A DNA stretch of 33,930 nucleotides. Origin: Actinomycetes bacterium (GTDB lineage: Bacteria; Actinomycetota; Acidimicrobiia; Acidimicrobiales; SZUA-35). The notes under the pieces were generated by a model. That model was not told the origin of the DNA and did not search any database. It saw only the letters and a program-made list of their open reading frames with translations. The DNA lies in contig JAAETV010000252.1 in NCBI GenBank assembly GCA_024227975.1, positions 1 to 33,930 of the forward strand. The letters run 5' to 3'. The translations under genes and the position numbers were made by a program. Shown here one piece after another: positions 16,944-26,145 of this stretch; positions within the stretch are counted from its first letter, which is position 1; every line of letters starts with the position of its first letter.

Positions 16944-18347
16944 GGACACCTTCGGCGAAGCATCACTCGAGAGGCGGTCTCGGACCCGGCGGGCCCGGTT
17001 GGTGACTCGATCTGGTAGCCGCTTCTGGAGGCTGGAAGTCAGCACTTCGTCGCTCAGCATGGCCTTGGGATTCGGGTGGCGCCCGAACCAGTACGACAAC
17101 CCGACGAACAGGGCGCTCACCACCACCGTCACATAGCCAATCCTGGCCGGTATGGGCAAGACGACGGGCAGCAGGGCCCCGATGACCCAGAGGAGCTGGA
17201 AGCGGCTCTCGAACCGGCTGAACGATCGACCAAGGTTGGCCTCGGGGGCATCTCGCTGGACGATGGCGTCGAATGCCTGTTTGCCGGCGGTGCTGGCCAA
17301 GGCAACGGCGAACCCGATGAGGAAGGCCCCGGCCAATCCCGTCGACAATGCCGCAAGAGCGGCCAATGCGGCCAATGCAAAGAGGGCGAAGGCCAACAAC
17401 CGCTCCTCCTGGTAGCGGGTCCGCAAGCGAGGCACCGCCAACGACCCGGCCAACCCACCAATACCCACTCCGACCAGGGCTACCCCGAAGTGCCAAGGAG
17501 GAGCCCCACCGGTGGTGAGGTCAAGGCGCACCAGACCGAGGGCTTCGCGGACCCGGTGGCCTATCTCGACCCCGGTCTCTGTCGGTCCTGGGTCGATCCC
17601 ACCCCGCAGCTCGAACGCCAGCAGCAGGGTGATGAAACCGACCACCCCTCGCAGGTAACCAGTGGCGCTGGCGGCGAGCACCACCCCTGCGCTGCGCAAT
17701 TCAGCCCGCTCCTGAGCCTCGGGCGGGCTGGTCGCCACCTTCACCGATGGGATCTGGGTCGCCATGACAATGCCGAGCACGAATACCGCCCCGCCCAGGC
17801 TGAGGACAAGGGCCGAGCCGCCGATGGTCAACAGGATCACGCCAGGAATACCAGCAGCAGCGCTGGAAAACCCAGCCAGCACCGACAGCCGGGCATTGGA
17901 GCGGACGAGATCCGCCTCGTGTTTGACCATGGAGGGGACGAGGGCACTCTTGGCGACGGCGTAGGTCTTGCCCATGACCAGCATGGTGAAAGCGAGGGGG
18001 AACAGGACCGGCCCGTGGATGTAGCGGACCAGGGCGAACATGACCATGGCCCGAACCAGCAGCGAGCCGATGACCATGTAGCGGTGGCCCCCTTTGAGCC
18101 GGTCCATCAGTGGTCCGAGAACGGGAGCAACAACGGCGAAGGGAGCAATCGTCAAGACCAGGTAGGTGGCCACCTTCCAACGGGCATCGTTGGGATCGAC
18201 GTTGAAGAACAGCGAATCGGCCAGAGCGATAGCCAGAAGGGCATCGCCCCCGACGGAAAGGGCGTGGGTGCGCGCCAGGCGGACGAAGGGCTTGACCTCG
18301 AAAGCTTCAGCTCCCTTGGTCGATAGTGAGCGTGACCGCCAACTCAT
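16851..18347 (-). CDS. Major facilitator superfamily (MFS) transporter
   Basis: A 498-residue integral membrane protein with about ten to twelve hydrophobic helices arranged as two halves. It has the MFS-like cytoplasmic loop after helix 2 (GPLMDRLKGGHRYMV) and a long central loop at about residues 225-265. The substrate cannot be inferred. The start ATG 18347 has no Shine-Dalgarno sequence but is preceded at exactly 6 nt by TACCAT (18354-18359). The C-terminal 100 residues are soluble; the last 31 codons (Val/Glu/Asp-rich) lie antisense to the end of the DUF2342 gene, an unusually long convergent overlap. Confidence 0.88.
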   Translation of the reverse strand: MSWRSRSLSTKGAEAFEVKPFVRLARTHALSVGGDALLAIALADSLFFNVDPNDARWKVATYLVLTIAPFAVVAPVLGPLMDRLKGGHRYMVIGSLLVRAMVMFALVRYIHGPVLFPLAFTMLVMGKTYAVAKSALVPSMVKHEADLVRSNARLSVLAGFSSAAAGIPGVILLTIGGSALVLSLGGAVFVLGIVMATQIPSVKVATSPPEAQERAELRSAGVVLAASATGYLRGVVGFITLLLAFELRGGIDPGPTETGVEIGHRVREALGLVRLDLTTGGAPPWHFGVALVGVGIGGLAGSLAVPRLRTRYQEERLLAFALFALAALAALAALSTGLAGAFLIGFAVALASTAGKQAFDAIVQRDAPEANLGRSFSRFESRFQLLWVIGALLPVVLPIPARIGYVTVVVSALFVGLSYWFGRHPNPKAMLSDEVLTSSLQKRLPDRVTNRARRVRDRLSSDASPKVSSADVVEPGEVVGDVGGDVAEVSVEADPGQP

Positions 18348-18353
18348 GGGCCG

Positions 18354-18359
18354 ATGGTA
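18354..18359 (-). promoter_or_regulatory. Leaderless -10 element for the MFS gene
   Basis: On the minus strand TACCAT is followed by CGGCCC and then the ATG, placing it at -12 to -7 from the start codon. No Shine-Dalgarno sequence is present and no convincing -35 hexamer is seen. Confidence 0.5.
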
Positions 18360-18388
18360 CTCAGCTCAGCCCGACCGCAGGAAAGGGC

Positions 18389-19486
18389 TCAGCGTACGGG
18401 CTTCACGAACTTGTAGCCGAGACCCCGGATGGTGACGATTCTGGTCGGCTCCGACGGCGACTCCTCGACCTTGGCTCGAAGCCGCTTGATGTGGACATCG
18501 AGGGTCTTGGTGTCACCGACATAGTCATGGCCCCACACCCGATCGATGAGGGTGGCACGCGACAACACCAACCCAGCATTGTCCATCAGATAGCTCAGGA
18601 GCTCGAACTCCTTGAGCGGCAGCCGAACCGGGGTCCCTCTTATCTGGACCTCGTGACTGGCCGGGTCGATCGATATGTCACCGACGACGGTGGCCCGAGA
18701 CCCGGCCATCTCTCCGTCGGAGTCGTCGCCGTCCTCGCTGGCCTCATGGTCGGCATGGCGCAGAACCGTACGCATCCTGGCCATCAGCTCGCCAGTATCG
18801 TGCTCCGGAAGCCGACCTGTGACCATGTAGGTCACCCGCTCACCGATATTGACTGCATGATCCCCGACGCGCTCGTAGTAGCGAGCGACCAGGGCCAGCT
18901 GGACAGCCGCAGCCAGATCCACCTCATCGGCAGCGTGAGCCTCGAAGATCGCAGCAACCATGTCACGGTTGAGCTGATCCAGGGTGTCGTCGATATCAGC
19001 CAGAGCGGCGCCCAGAGAAGCGTCCTCGTCGATGAAGGACTCGATTGACATCTGCAACAACTTGCTCGCCTCATGGCTCATGGCCGAAATGATGTCGCGA
19101 CACCTCGGGCTGATGGGTGAGCCGTACATTCGGCGGGCGGCCTTGCAGACATTGATCATCAGGTCGGCCGACCGTTCCAGCTCTCCAACGACCTTGGTCA
19201 CGGTGACGATGCGTCGCAGGTCACTGGCCGTCGGGGCCTGACGGGCGATGAGGGAATAGCAGCGCTCCTCGACTTCGAGTGAGAGCCGATCGATCCCGTC
19301 GTCGAAGTCGATCAAGGCCTGGGCCGTCTCGAGGTCGCCCTCGAGGATGACCTCGGTACCGCGGGGAACGGTCTGACACACCAGCGTCCCCAGGTTGATG
19401 ACGGATGCATTGAGCTCATCGAGCTCCCGGTGGTAGGCGAGACGGAGCTCACTCTCAGGACCGGAGGGCAGGGGGTCGGCGCTCAT
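18389..19486 (-). CDS. phoU: PhoU fused to a PhoB-type winged-helix DNA-binding domain
   Basis: A 365-residue fusion. Residues about 15-225 form the two three-helix PhoU repeats with their metal-binding ExxxD motifs at Glu104-Asp108 and Glu205-Asp209. An acidic linker (about 247-260, rich in Asp/Glu) joins them to a complete OmpR/PhoB winged helix at about 267-365, with LPLKEFELLSYLM, the recognition helix around TKTLDVHIKRLRAKVE and the hairpin TIRGLGYKFVKP. There is no receiver domain. Ordinary PhoU is about 220 residues and restrains PhoR according to Pst state. Here sensing and DNA binding are in one chain, in an operon with pstSCAB and a PHO box upstream. Start ATG lies 21 bp after the pstB stop. 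Direct binding to the PHO box is inference. Confidence 0.93.
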   Translation of the reverse strand: MSADPLPSGPESELRLAYHRELDELNASVINLGTLVCQTVPRGTEVILEGDLETAQALIDFDDGIDRLSLEVEERCYSLIARQAPTASDLRRIVTVTKVVGELERSADLMINVCKAARRMYGSPISPRCRDIISAMSHEASKLLQMSIESFIDEDASLGAALADIDDTLDQLNRDMVAAIFEAHAADEVDLAAAVQLALVARYYERVGDHAVNIGERVTYMVTGRLPEHDTGELMARMRTVLRHADHEASEDGDDSDGEMAGSRATVVGDISIDPASHEVQIRGTPVRLPLKEFELLSYLMDNAGLVLSRATLIDRVWGHDYVGDTKTLDVHIKRLRAKVEESPSEPTRIVTIRGLGYKFVKPVR

Positions 19487-19507
19487 CTGTCCATCATCGT
19501 CATACCC

Positions 19508-20404
19508 CTAGCCGAAGCGGCCGGTGACATAGTTTTCGGTCCGAGGGTCGGCCGGATTCGAGAATACCTTCTCCGTCCAGTCGTACTCCACCAGCAGGCC
19601 TGAGCGGCGATCGTCATCACCATCGAGCTCGGCCGTGAAGAAGGCGGTTCGGTCGCTGATCCGCGCCGCCTGCTGCATGTTGTGGGTGACGATGACAATC
19701 GTGTATTCGGTCTTGATCTCGTGCATCAGATCCTCGATGTAGCCAGTGGCGATCGGGTCGAGGGCCGAACACGGCTCATCCATCAGTAACACATCGGGGT
19801 TGGTTGCGATGGCCCGGGCGATGCACAGCCGCTGTTGCTGGCCGCCAGACAGACCAAGGGCCGAATCCTTCAGCCGGTCCTTGACCTCATCCCACAGGGC
19901 CGCCTTGCGTAGGGACATCTCGACGATCTCGTCGAAGTCACTCTTGGACGTCCCGGCGATGCGGGGCCCGTAGGAGATGTTGTCGTAGATCGACTTGGGA
20001 AACGGGTTCGGCTTTTGGAACACCATCCCGATCCTGCGTCGAACCTCCACCGGATCGACCCGAGGGTCGTACAAGTCAACACCGTGGTAGAGGACCTGGC
20101 CCTCGACCCGCGCCGTAGGGATGAGATCATTCATGCGGTTGAGTGAGCGCAACACCGTCGACTTGCCACAACCGCTCGGGCCGATCATGGCCGTGATCTC
20201 GTGTTGGTGGATGCCCATATCGACCGGGCGGATGGCCCGGAACGAACCGTACTGCACGACGAGTTGACGCAGGTCGAGCACGGTTGGGGTCTCGACCAGG
20301 AGTTTCTCGGCGGCCTCGATCACCGCGAGCCCCGGGGATGGGATGGTTGATATCAACGTCTGCTCCATATTGTTATCGACTCCTTCATCTCGGCGGAGAC
20401 TCAT
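19508..20404 (-). CDS. pstB: Phosphate ABC transporter ATP-binding protein PstB
   Basis: ATPase of the high-affinity phosphate importer. A 298-residue protein with Walker [10 protein letters not shown] (residues 75-83), the Q-loop [15 protein letters not shown] typical of PstB, signature LSGGQQQR, Walker [14 protein letters not shown] and switch His in VTHNMQQA. The start overlaps the pstA stop by four bases (ATGA), so the two are translationally coupled. A second possible start (ATG, residue 13) has AGGAG 11 nt upstream. The 40-residue N-terminal extension before the ABC core is longer than usual. Third transport gene of the pst operon, followed 21 bp later by the PhoU fusion. Confidence 0.97.
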   Translation of the reverse strand: MSLRRDEGVDNNMEQTLISTIPSPGLAVIEAAEKLLVETPTVLDLRQLVVQYGSFRAIRPVDMGIHQHEITAMIGPSGCGKSTVLRSLNRMNDLIPTARVEGQVLYHGVDLYDPRVDPVEVRRRIGMVFQKPNPFPKSIYDNISYGPRIAGTSKSDFDEIVEMSLRKAALWDEVKDRLKDSALGLSGGQQQRLCIARAIATNPDVLLMDEPCSALDPIATGYIEDLMHEIKTEYTIVIVTHNMQQAARISDRTAFFTAELDGDDDRRSGLLVEYDWTEKVFSNPADPRTENYVTGRFG

Positions 20405-21378
20405 GCCTCCCGCCTCTTTTCGAACCGGTTGCGGATCACGATGGCGGCGGCATTCATCATGATGACGAACAGGATCAGGATCACGATGGCCGCCGCTGCG
20501 GCATCAACCTTGAACCCCTCTTGGGGGCGGCGAGCCCAGGTTGTGATGATGATAGGGAGGGCCGTGAATCGCTCCCGAACCTGGGTCACGTCCCACCAAG
20601 CAGGGACGTTGGTCAGGAATCCGGTAGTGGTCCCGACCAGGATCAGGGGAGCCGCCTCTCCCGCCGCTCGGGCGATCGAGAGGAGCGTGCCGGTGAGAAT
20701 CCCGGGTGCGGCGTAGGGAAACATGTGGTCCTTGATGACCTCCCATCTGGTTGCCCCCACTCCGTAGGCTCCCTCCTTGATGGCTTGGGGGACCGCACGC
20801 AGCGACTCGGCTGTTGTGATGATCACCACCGGCAAAACCAGGGCCGACAGGGTGAGACCGGCGGCCAGAGGGGTACTCCCACCGGTCAGCCAGCTGAGAC
20901 CGATCCCCTTGACGAAGATGGTCAAACCCAAGATGCCGTAGACAACCGATGGGACCCCGGCCAGGTTGCGGATATTGATATCGATCAGGCGGGTGAGCCG
21001 GTTCCGGGGGGCGTACTCCTCGAGGTAGATGGCAGCCCCGATGCCAACAGGGAAGGCGACGAGGGCAACGATCACGCAGAGGTAGAAGGTACCCCGTAGC
21101 CCTTGAGCGATCCCCGAGATCTCGGGGTGGGATCCGAGCCCACTGGTCATGAAGTGACCAATTCGGGTCGAGAGCACACTCCACCCGTCGAGCACCACCT
21201 GGCCGATGAGGACGATCAACACGCCCAATGAGACAAACATCGAGGCCAGCAGTGAGCCCTTGAACAACACACCCCGGATGTCGGATCGCCCTTTGAGCCC
21301 GATCAAGACCTTGTCGGAACCCGTCGATCGGGGGCTGGGTTGGCGGGTACTGGAGCGGGATAGCGAGGGTGCAGCCAT
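20401..21378 (-). CDS. pstA: Phosphate ABC transporter permease PstA
   Basis: One of two membrane subunits of the Pst phosphate importer. A 325-residue protein with six predicted transmembrane helices and the EAA-type cytoplasmic loop ([21 protein letters not shown]) that contacts Pst[20 protein letters not shown] and YLEEYAP are typical PstA/PstC core motifs. The polar N-terminal 35 residues are an extension. ATG 21378 has AGGAG with an 8-nt spacer; only 2 bp separate it from the pstC stop, and its own stop overlaps the pstB start (ATGA). Confidence 0.96.
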   Translation of the reverse strand: MAAPSLSRSSTRQPSPRSTGSDKVLIGLKGRSDIRGVLFKGSLLASMFVSLGVLIVLIGQVVLDGWSVLSTRIGHFMTSGLGSHPEISGIAQGLRGTFYLCVIVALVAFPVGIGAAIYLEEYAPRNRLTRLIDINIRNLAGVPSVVYGILGLTIFVKGIGLSWLTGGSTPLAAGLTLSALVLPVVIITTAESLRAVPQAIKEGAYGVGATRWEVIKDHMFPYAAPGILTGTLLSIARAAGEAAPLILVGTTTGFLTNVPAWWDVTQVRERFTALPIIITTWARRPQEGFKVDAAAAAIVILILFVIMMNAAAIVIRNRFEKRREA

Positions 21379-21380
21379 GA

Positions 21381-22337
21381 TCAGTACTCCTGACGGAAGC
21401 GGCGCACGAAGCGGTCGGCCAGAATATTGAGGAGCAAGGTGATGAGGAACAACAGCAGGCCGACGAAGAACAGGCTCTGAAAGGCTGGACCTTCGCCGGC
21501 CACATTGTCGGTTCCCGAAGCAACCGACGCCATCGATGCCGTCATCGTCAACCCGGGGTCGAGGGGATTGAAACTACGGATGGCACTGTCGGCAGCCCCG
21601 CCTGCGATGAACACGACCATCGTCTCGCCGATGGCCCGAGAGACAGCCACGATGAAAGCTGCGGTCAATCCAGAGAGGGCGGCAGGCAAGACGACGCGGG
21701 TCGTGGTCGTGACCTTGCGGGCCCCCAGGCCGGAGGATGCTTCTCGAAGAGATCGAGGCACCGCGGCCAAGGCGTCCTCAGAGATGGAAGCCATGAGGGG
21801 GACAGTCAGCAGGCCAACCCCGATCCCGGCGGCGGCCAGATTGGCGGGAGCGGCCGAGGCGAAGAGGCTGGCAATGACGTTGGGGGCGATGAACCGGAGG
21901 GCGAAGTAGCCGAGCACCACCGATGGGATGCTGGCCAGGACCTCCAACACCGGCTTGAGCACCGTCCGCAGGCGGGGGCTGGCATATTCCGACAGGAAGA
22001 TGGCAGCACCAAGGCCAAGGGGGGTTGCCACACCCATGGCGATGACGGTCACGGTCAGGCTCGACACGATGATGGTCGGCAGATCGAAGATATTGCGCCG
22101 CGGAAACCAGCCCAGCTGGCCCCAGGTGGTAGCCCAATCGACCTCTCGCATGAATGCCCATGCCTCGAACACCAGGGCATAGACGATGAGGGTGCTGACC
22201 AGGACTGAGACGGACGCGGCGCTGAACGCCGTTCGCTTGACGATCGACTCTCGCCTTCGCCGCGAAGCGCTTCCCTCCAGAGATGAGATTTCCCAATGCT
22301 CTGGCGTGGTCATGGTAGGGATGCCGCCGCTACTCAA
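21381..22337 (-). CDS. pstC: Phosphate ABC transporter permease PstC
   Basis: Second membrane subunit of the Pst importer, 318 residues, six transmembrane helices. Core motifs are TPLGLGAAIFLSEYASPRLR, PSVVLGYFALRF and the EAA-type loop AVPRSLREASSGLGARKV, plus SRAIGETMVVFIAGG. The start is TTG 22337, which overlaps the TGA stop of pstS (TTGA) and has GGAG 6 nt upstream; ATG 22313 (MTTPEHW) has no comparable signal. The overlap implies coupled translation with pstS. Confidence 0.95.
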   Translation of the reverse strand: MSSGGIPTMTTPEHWEISSLEGSASRRRRESIVKRTAFSAASVSVLVSTLIVYALVFEAWAFMREVDWATTWGQLGWFPRRNIFDLPTIIVSSLTVTVIAMGVATPLGLGAAIFLSEYASPRLRTVLKPVLEVLASIPSVVLGYFALRFIAPNVIASLFASAAPANLAAAGIGVGLLTVPLMASISEDALAAVPRSLREASSGLGARKVTTTTRVVLPAALSGLTAAFIVAVSRAIGETMVVFIAGGAADSAIRSFNPLDPGLTMTASMASVASGTDNVAGEGPAFQSLFFVGLLLFLITLLLNILADRFVRRFRQEY

Positions 22338-23356
22338 CGGTTACTCCAGGCGCTACGAGTCTCATTCTTGGCCTCGTCGGTCAATCCGACATAGCCGGCC
22401 CGTGACGAGGCCTCGTCGAGTCCGAACCCGAGGTAGTGATCGACGAAGTCGACCAGTGCCTGGCTGTTGGCCGCCTTGGCCTGGTTGACATAGATGAACA
22501 GGTCACGGGCAATGGGGTATTGACTGGAGGCGATTGTGTCGGGGGTCGCAGGGATGCACTCCCCACCCGCTTCCTCGGCGATCGGCACCAGCTTGACGTT
22601 GGCGGCTTCGGTCGCGAAAGCGAATCCGACCCACCCGAAGCTCGTCGGGTTGGTGTTGATGGTCTCGATGATGACATTGTCGTCAGCTGCACTGGAGTAG
22701 TCGGGCCGGATGGTCGGCTCCTGACCACGCTTGTCGGCGATGTCCTCCACCACGATCTCTACAAAGCTGTCGTAGGTGCCGGATTCGGTTCCGGGAGCGC
22801 TGATGACGAGCTCGGCATCGGCGAAGCCTGCATTGCCACCGGCCTCGGCGGCCAGGTTGTTCAGGTCCGACCAATTGTCGATGCCGGTCGATTCGGGGCC
22901 GACGAGGGCATAGAGATCGCCGAAGGCCAGGCACTCGACATCACTATTGTCGGCACTGGTCACGACGGCGATCCCGTCAACGGCGACTTTCAGCTCGACA
23001 TAGTCGATGCCGTTGGCCGCACACTCCTCGGCTTCGGATTCCTTGATCGGGCGTGAGGCATCTGAGATATCGGTCTCACCAGCGCAGAAGGCCTTGAAAC
23101 CATCTCCGGTGCCGGGACCCGACACGAAGATGTTGACGTCGGGCTGGATGCTTCGGTAGGCCTCGGCCACCACGACCGAGATCGGCTCGACGGTCGATGA
23201 CCCCGAGATCACGATCTCACCCGAGAGGCTCCCACGGCCTCCCGCTCCGTGATCTCCGGTCGCAGACTCCGAACCGTCGTCGCCGCTACAGGAGGCAACA
23301 GCGAGGGTGATGGTGGCCAACAACGCTGCCATCCTCAAAAGTGGTTTGGTGTACAA
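22334..23356 (-). CDS. pstS: Phosphate-binding lipoprotein PstS
   Basis: Extracytoplasmic phosphate receptor feeding PstCAB. A 340-residue protein with a lipoprotein signal: basic start, hydrophobic [11 protein letters not shown] and a lipobox Cys (ASC). The mature part has the phosphate-binding motifs GSSTVEPIS near the N-terminus, [26 protein letters not shown], and [14 protein letters not shown]. Start is TTG 23356, supported by GAGGAGG just upstream (about 4-nt spacer). It is the first gene of the pst operon. The 140-bp upstream region holds a PHO box and an inverted repeat, so phosphate-starvation induction is expected. Confidence 0.97.
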   Translation of the reverse strand: MYTKPLLRMAALLATITLAVASCSGDDGSESATGDHGAGGRGSLSGEIVISGSSTVEPISVVVAEAYRSIQPDVNIFVSGPGTGDGFKAFCAGETDISDASRPIKESEAEECAANGIDYVELKVAVDGIAVVTSADNSDVECLAFGDLYALVGPESTGIDNWSDLNNLAAEAGGNAGFADAELVISAPGTESGTYDSFVEIVVEDIADKRGQEPTIRPDYSSAADDNVIIETINTNPTSFGWVGFAFATEAANVKLVPIAEEAGGECIPATPDTIASSQYPIARDLFIYVNQAKAANSQALVDFVDHYLGFGLDEASSRAGYVGLTDEAKNETRSAWSNR

Positions 23357-23379
23357 GGTTCCTCCTCATTGAGTCCATA

Positions 23380-23396
23380 CGTACCTAGTTGGTACG
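23380..23396. promoter_or_regulatory. Inverted repeat in the pstS 5' untranslated region
   Basis: CGTACC (23380-23385) and GGTACG (23391-23396) are perfect 6-bp arms around TAGTT. It sits 24-40 bp upstream of the pstS TTG and downstream of a TACTGT -10-like hexamer (23403-23408, minus strand). It could be an operator or a short leader hairpin. Confidence 0.4.
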
Positions 23397-23435
23397 CGGA
23401 TCACAGTAAGGAACCCGGGTAACGACAAAACCGAC

Positions 23436-23457
23436 GGTCAGTGAACACCAAGTGAAC
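23436..23457 (-). promoter_or_regulatory. PHO box: two 11-bp direct repeats upstream of pstS
   Basis: On the minus strand two adjacent 11-mers, GTTCACTTGGT (23457-23447) and GTTCACTGACC (23446-23436), share GTTCACT. This matches the actinobacterial (Streptomyces PhoP) PHO box pattern of 11-bp direct repeats with a GTTCACC-like core, also recognised by PhoB-family winged helices. It lies about 80 bp before the pstS start codon. The only PhoB-type DNA-binding domain encoded nearby is on the PhoU fusion at the end of this operon. Confidence 0.8.
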
Positions 23458-23476
23458 GTCCGACCAACACTTGGCC

Positions 23477-23494
23477 GGAGGGCAGGAGCCCTCC
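23477..23494 (-). terminator. Hairpin just after the ppk1-nudix stop codon
   Basis: GGAGGGC (23477-23483) pairs perfectly with GCCCTCC (23488-23494) around a 4-nt AGGA loop, 2 bp downstream of the stop of the Ppk1-Nudix gene on the minus strand. There is no U-tract. It probably separates ppk from the PHO-box-controlled pst operon. Confidence 0.5.
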
Positions 23495-23496
23495 TC

Positions 23497-26067
23497 CTAG
23501 ATCCTGGGCGAGGGCGAGCGATCGGCCGGCAAGGCGCTCAGCAGATCTCGATCATGATCGTAGGTCAACAACTCGCTGGCCTCGGCCGGGCTGACCCAGC
23601 GGATCCTGTCGACCTCATCGTTGGGCTGGAACTGACCGCCCCCGAGCTCCATGAGCCAATAGCGGACGACCTTGGGTCGCCCTCCTACCAGGTAGTTGGC
23701 CGACGGCAACTCCTTGCTGATGTCGCCGTAGAACCCCGTCTCCTCAGCCAACTCCCGGTTGGCGCATTCGAGGTCGGATTCCCCCTCCTCACGCTTGCCC
23801 TTGGGGAACGACCAGTCGTCATAGCGGGAGCGGTGAATGAGGAGGACCTCAACCCCGTCTTCGCCCCGACGGTGAACGAGACAACCGGCGGCCACGATTG
23901 GTTCACGGTGTTTGGCCGGTGGCAAGGGTGGGCTCGATCCGGTCACGGGACGCCCCAACATTGGTGGTGGCTTCTGCACCGTCGGATCAACGCTGCCCTC
24001 GGTGCGAGCCACCCGTTCGGCCGCCAACAACTCGAACTCATCGTGGGCATTGAGTGATCCTCCGAGACGATGGTACTCATCGTCGGGGCCGAGCGCCCAA
24101 GCCAGCGCGGTGTCGGCCAGGTTGAGCTCGAGCAGCTCCCACAGGAACTCCTGGCTAGCCTCATCGTCGACCCGGAATACTACCTCGACCCGGCGGTCGA
24201 GGTTGCGGGGCATCAGGTCAGCCGAGCCGATGAAGTAGTCGGGTACCCCGATCCCGCCTCCGTTTGCGAAATAGAAGAGACGAGAGTGTTCCAGGTACCG
24301 GCCGACGAGACTCCTGACCCGGATGTTGTCCGATAGACCCGGGACCCCAGCCCGGAGGCAGCAGATGCCTCGCACGATCAGGTCGATCTTCACCCCCGCG
24401 GCCGAAGCCGCGTAGAGCTCTTCGATGATGGCTGCGTCAACCAGGCTGTTCATCTTCATGATGATGTGGCCAGTCCCCTCCGGAGCCTCCATCTCACCCC
24501 TGATCAGGGCCTCCAGAGGCTGTCGCAGTGATTGGGGGGCGACCAAGAGACGCTCGTAGTCGACGTCGCGGCCATAGCCGGTGAGGTAGTTGAAGAGCTG
24601 TGTCAGGTCGTCACCGACAGCGGGATCGGCGGTGATGATGCCAATATCTTCGTAGATGCGGGCCGTCTTGGGGTTGTAGTTCCCGGTGCCGATATGGCAG
24701 TAGCGACGGATCCCGTCGGGCTCGTCGCGAACGACGAGGGTGGTCTTGGTGTGAATCTTCAGCCCGACCAGCCCATAGACCACATGGACGCCCGCCTCTT
24801 CCAGGCGACGGGCCCAGGTGATGTTCGCGGCTTCATCGAACCGGGCCTTCAGCTCGACCAGGGTCGCCACCTGCTTGCCGGCCTCGGCCGCTCGAATCAA
24901 CGATTCGATGATGGGGCTGTCGCCCGAGGTGCGGTAGAGGGTGACCTTGATGGCCAACACATATGGATCGAGTGAGGCCTGGCGAATGAACTCCGCCACC
25001 GACGCGCTGAACGAATCGTAGGGGTGATGAACAATGATGTCAGCCCGGTGGATCCGGGCAAAAAAATCCCGGCTGTCTTCGATCTCACGCAGTCGACGAG
25101 GGGTGATGGCGGGCGCCGTCTGGGCCTTCAACTCGCTGCGATCCAGATCCATCAGCTGCCAGCCACCGGTCAGGTCGAGGGGGCCCTCGTAGTGGTAGAC
25201 GTCGTCCTGGTCGAGATCGAGCTCCCGGAGAAGGAGCTCCTGGGCCTCGATCGGCATCGACTGGTCAACCTCGAGGCGGATGGCCCGCCCGAAGCGGCGG
25301 CGGCGGAGCTCGAGCTCGATGGCCTCCAACAGGTCATCGGCGTCCTCGTCGTCGAGGGTCATGTCGGCATTGCGGGTGACCCTGAATGGCCAGCCGCCAA
25401 CCACCCGGACCCCAGGGAAGAGCTGGCCGAGGTTGGCGGCGATGACCTGTTCGACCGGAACGAACCGGCTGGCCGTCAACTCGATGAAGCGAGGGATCGA
25501 CGGGGGCACCTTCAACCGGGCGAAACGGAGGGTCTCACTCTCGGGGTCGTCGACAAGCACGGCCAAGCTGAGCGAGAGGTTGGAGATGTACGGAAAAGGA
25601 TGGCTGGGGTCAACGGCCAAGGGGGTGAGAATGGGGAAGATATGGCCCTCGAACTCACCGATGGCGATCTTGGTCTCCTCCCGATCAAGCTGGTCGACGC
25701 TGAGGAGGTGGATGTCGTGATCGGCCATCGAGGGGACGATGGTGTCCTGGTAGACGGCCTGGAGGCGGACCGCCTGGGCGCCAACCTCATGGCGGATGGC
25801 ATCGAGCTGAGCAAGCGGGCTGAGACCATCGGGCGGGGCCTTGGAAACGCCGGCCGCCACCTGCTCCTTCAAGCCCGCCACCCGGACCTGGAAGAACTCA
25901 TCGAGGTTGGAGGCATAGATGGCACAGAACTTGAGCCGCTCCAGGAGGGGGGTCGCAGGGTCCTCGGCCTGGGCCAACACACGCGAGTTGAACGCCAGCC
26001 ACGACAACTCACGGTTGATGAATTGATGGATAGGCGACGTTTCGGTCGCTTCCTCAGAAAGGGTCAT
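23497..26067 (-). CDS. ppk1: Polyphosphate kinase 1 fused to a C-terminal Nudix hydrolase
   Basis: An 856-residue bifunctional protein. Residues 1 to about 700 are a full Ppk1, which reversibly polymerises ATP gamma-phosphate into polyphosphate: N-terminal INRELSWLAFNSRVL and NLDEFFQVRVAG, phosphorylated-type His458 in HIGTGNYN and His594 in LEHSRLFYF. Residues about 720-856 are a Nudix domain with a perfect Nudix box at 757-779 (GKREEGE...REL.EETGF). In mycobacteria ppk1 and the Nudix gene mutT1 are adjacent separate genes; here they are one chain, without the mutT1 phosphatase half. ATG 26067 gives the usual Ppk1 N-terminus but has no Shine-Dalgarno sequence; the frame extends to GTG 26133. 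The Nudix substrate (diadenosine polyphosphates, oxidised nucleotides or other) is not determinable. Confidence 0.94.
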   Translation of the reverse strand: MTLSEEATETSPIHQFINRELSWLAFNSRVLAQAEDPATPLLERLKFCAIYASNLDEFFQVRVAGLKEQVAAGVSKAPPDGLSPLAQLDAIRHEVGAQAVRLQAVYQDTIVPSMADHDIHLLSVDQLDREETKIAIGEFEGHIFPILTPLAVDPSHPFPYISNLSLSLAVLVDDPESETLRFARLKVPPSIPRFIELTASRFVPVEQVIAANLGQLFPGVRVVGGWPFRVTRNADMTLDDEDADDLLEAIELELRRRRFGRAIRLEVDQSMPIEAQELLLRELDLDQDDVYHYEGPLDLTGGWQLMDLDRSELKAQTAPAITPRRLREIEDSRDFFARIHRADIIVHHPYDSFSASVAEFIRQASLDPYVLAIKVTLYRTSGDSPIIESLIRAAEAGKQVATLVELKARFDEAANITWARRLEEAGVHVVYGLVGLKIHTKTTLVVRDEPDGIRRYCHIGTGNYNPKTARIYEDIGIITADPAVGDDLTQLFNYLTGYGRDVDYERLLVAPQSLRQPLEALIRGEMEAPEGTGHIIMKMNSLVDAAIIEELYAASAAGVKIDLIVRGICCLRAGVPGLSDNIRVRSLVGRYLEHSRLFYFANGGGIGVPDYFIGSADLMPRNLDRRVEVVFRVDDEASQEFLWELLELNLADTALAWALGPDDEYHRLGGSLNAHDEFELLAAERVARTEGSVDPTVQKPPPMLGRPVTGSSPPLPPAKHREPIVAAGCLVHRRGEDGVEVLLIHRSRYDDWSFPKGKREEGESDLECANRELAEETGFYGDISKELPSANYLVGGRPKVVRYWLMELGGGQFQPNDEVDRIRWVSPAEASELLTYDHDRDLLSALPADRSPSPRI

Positions 26068-26145
26068 TGGTGATTTCGGGTTGGAGGGCGAACGGAGGCC
26101 AGTAACAGGTCCTCGTCTTCCCAGTCGCCCCACCGGGCGGAGAAA

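Noticed and set aside
17076..18326. Plus-strand open frame of 416 codons
   Set aside because: It is antisense to the MFS gene, has Gly/Gln/Asp/His-rich composition with no hydrophobic or domain pattern, and reflects GC-biased codons of the real gene.
25024..26073. Plus-strand open frame of 349 codons
   Set aside because: Antisense to Ppk1, whose catalytic motifs are unambiguous; the composition is shadow-like.
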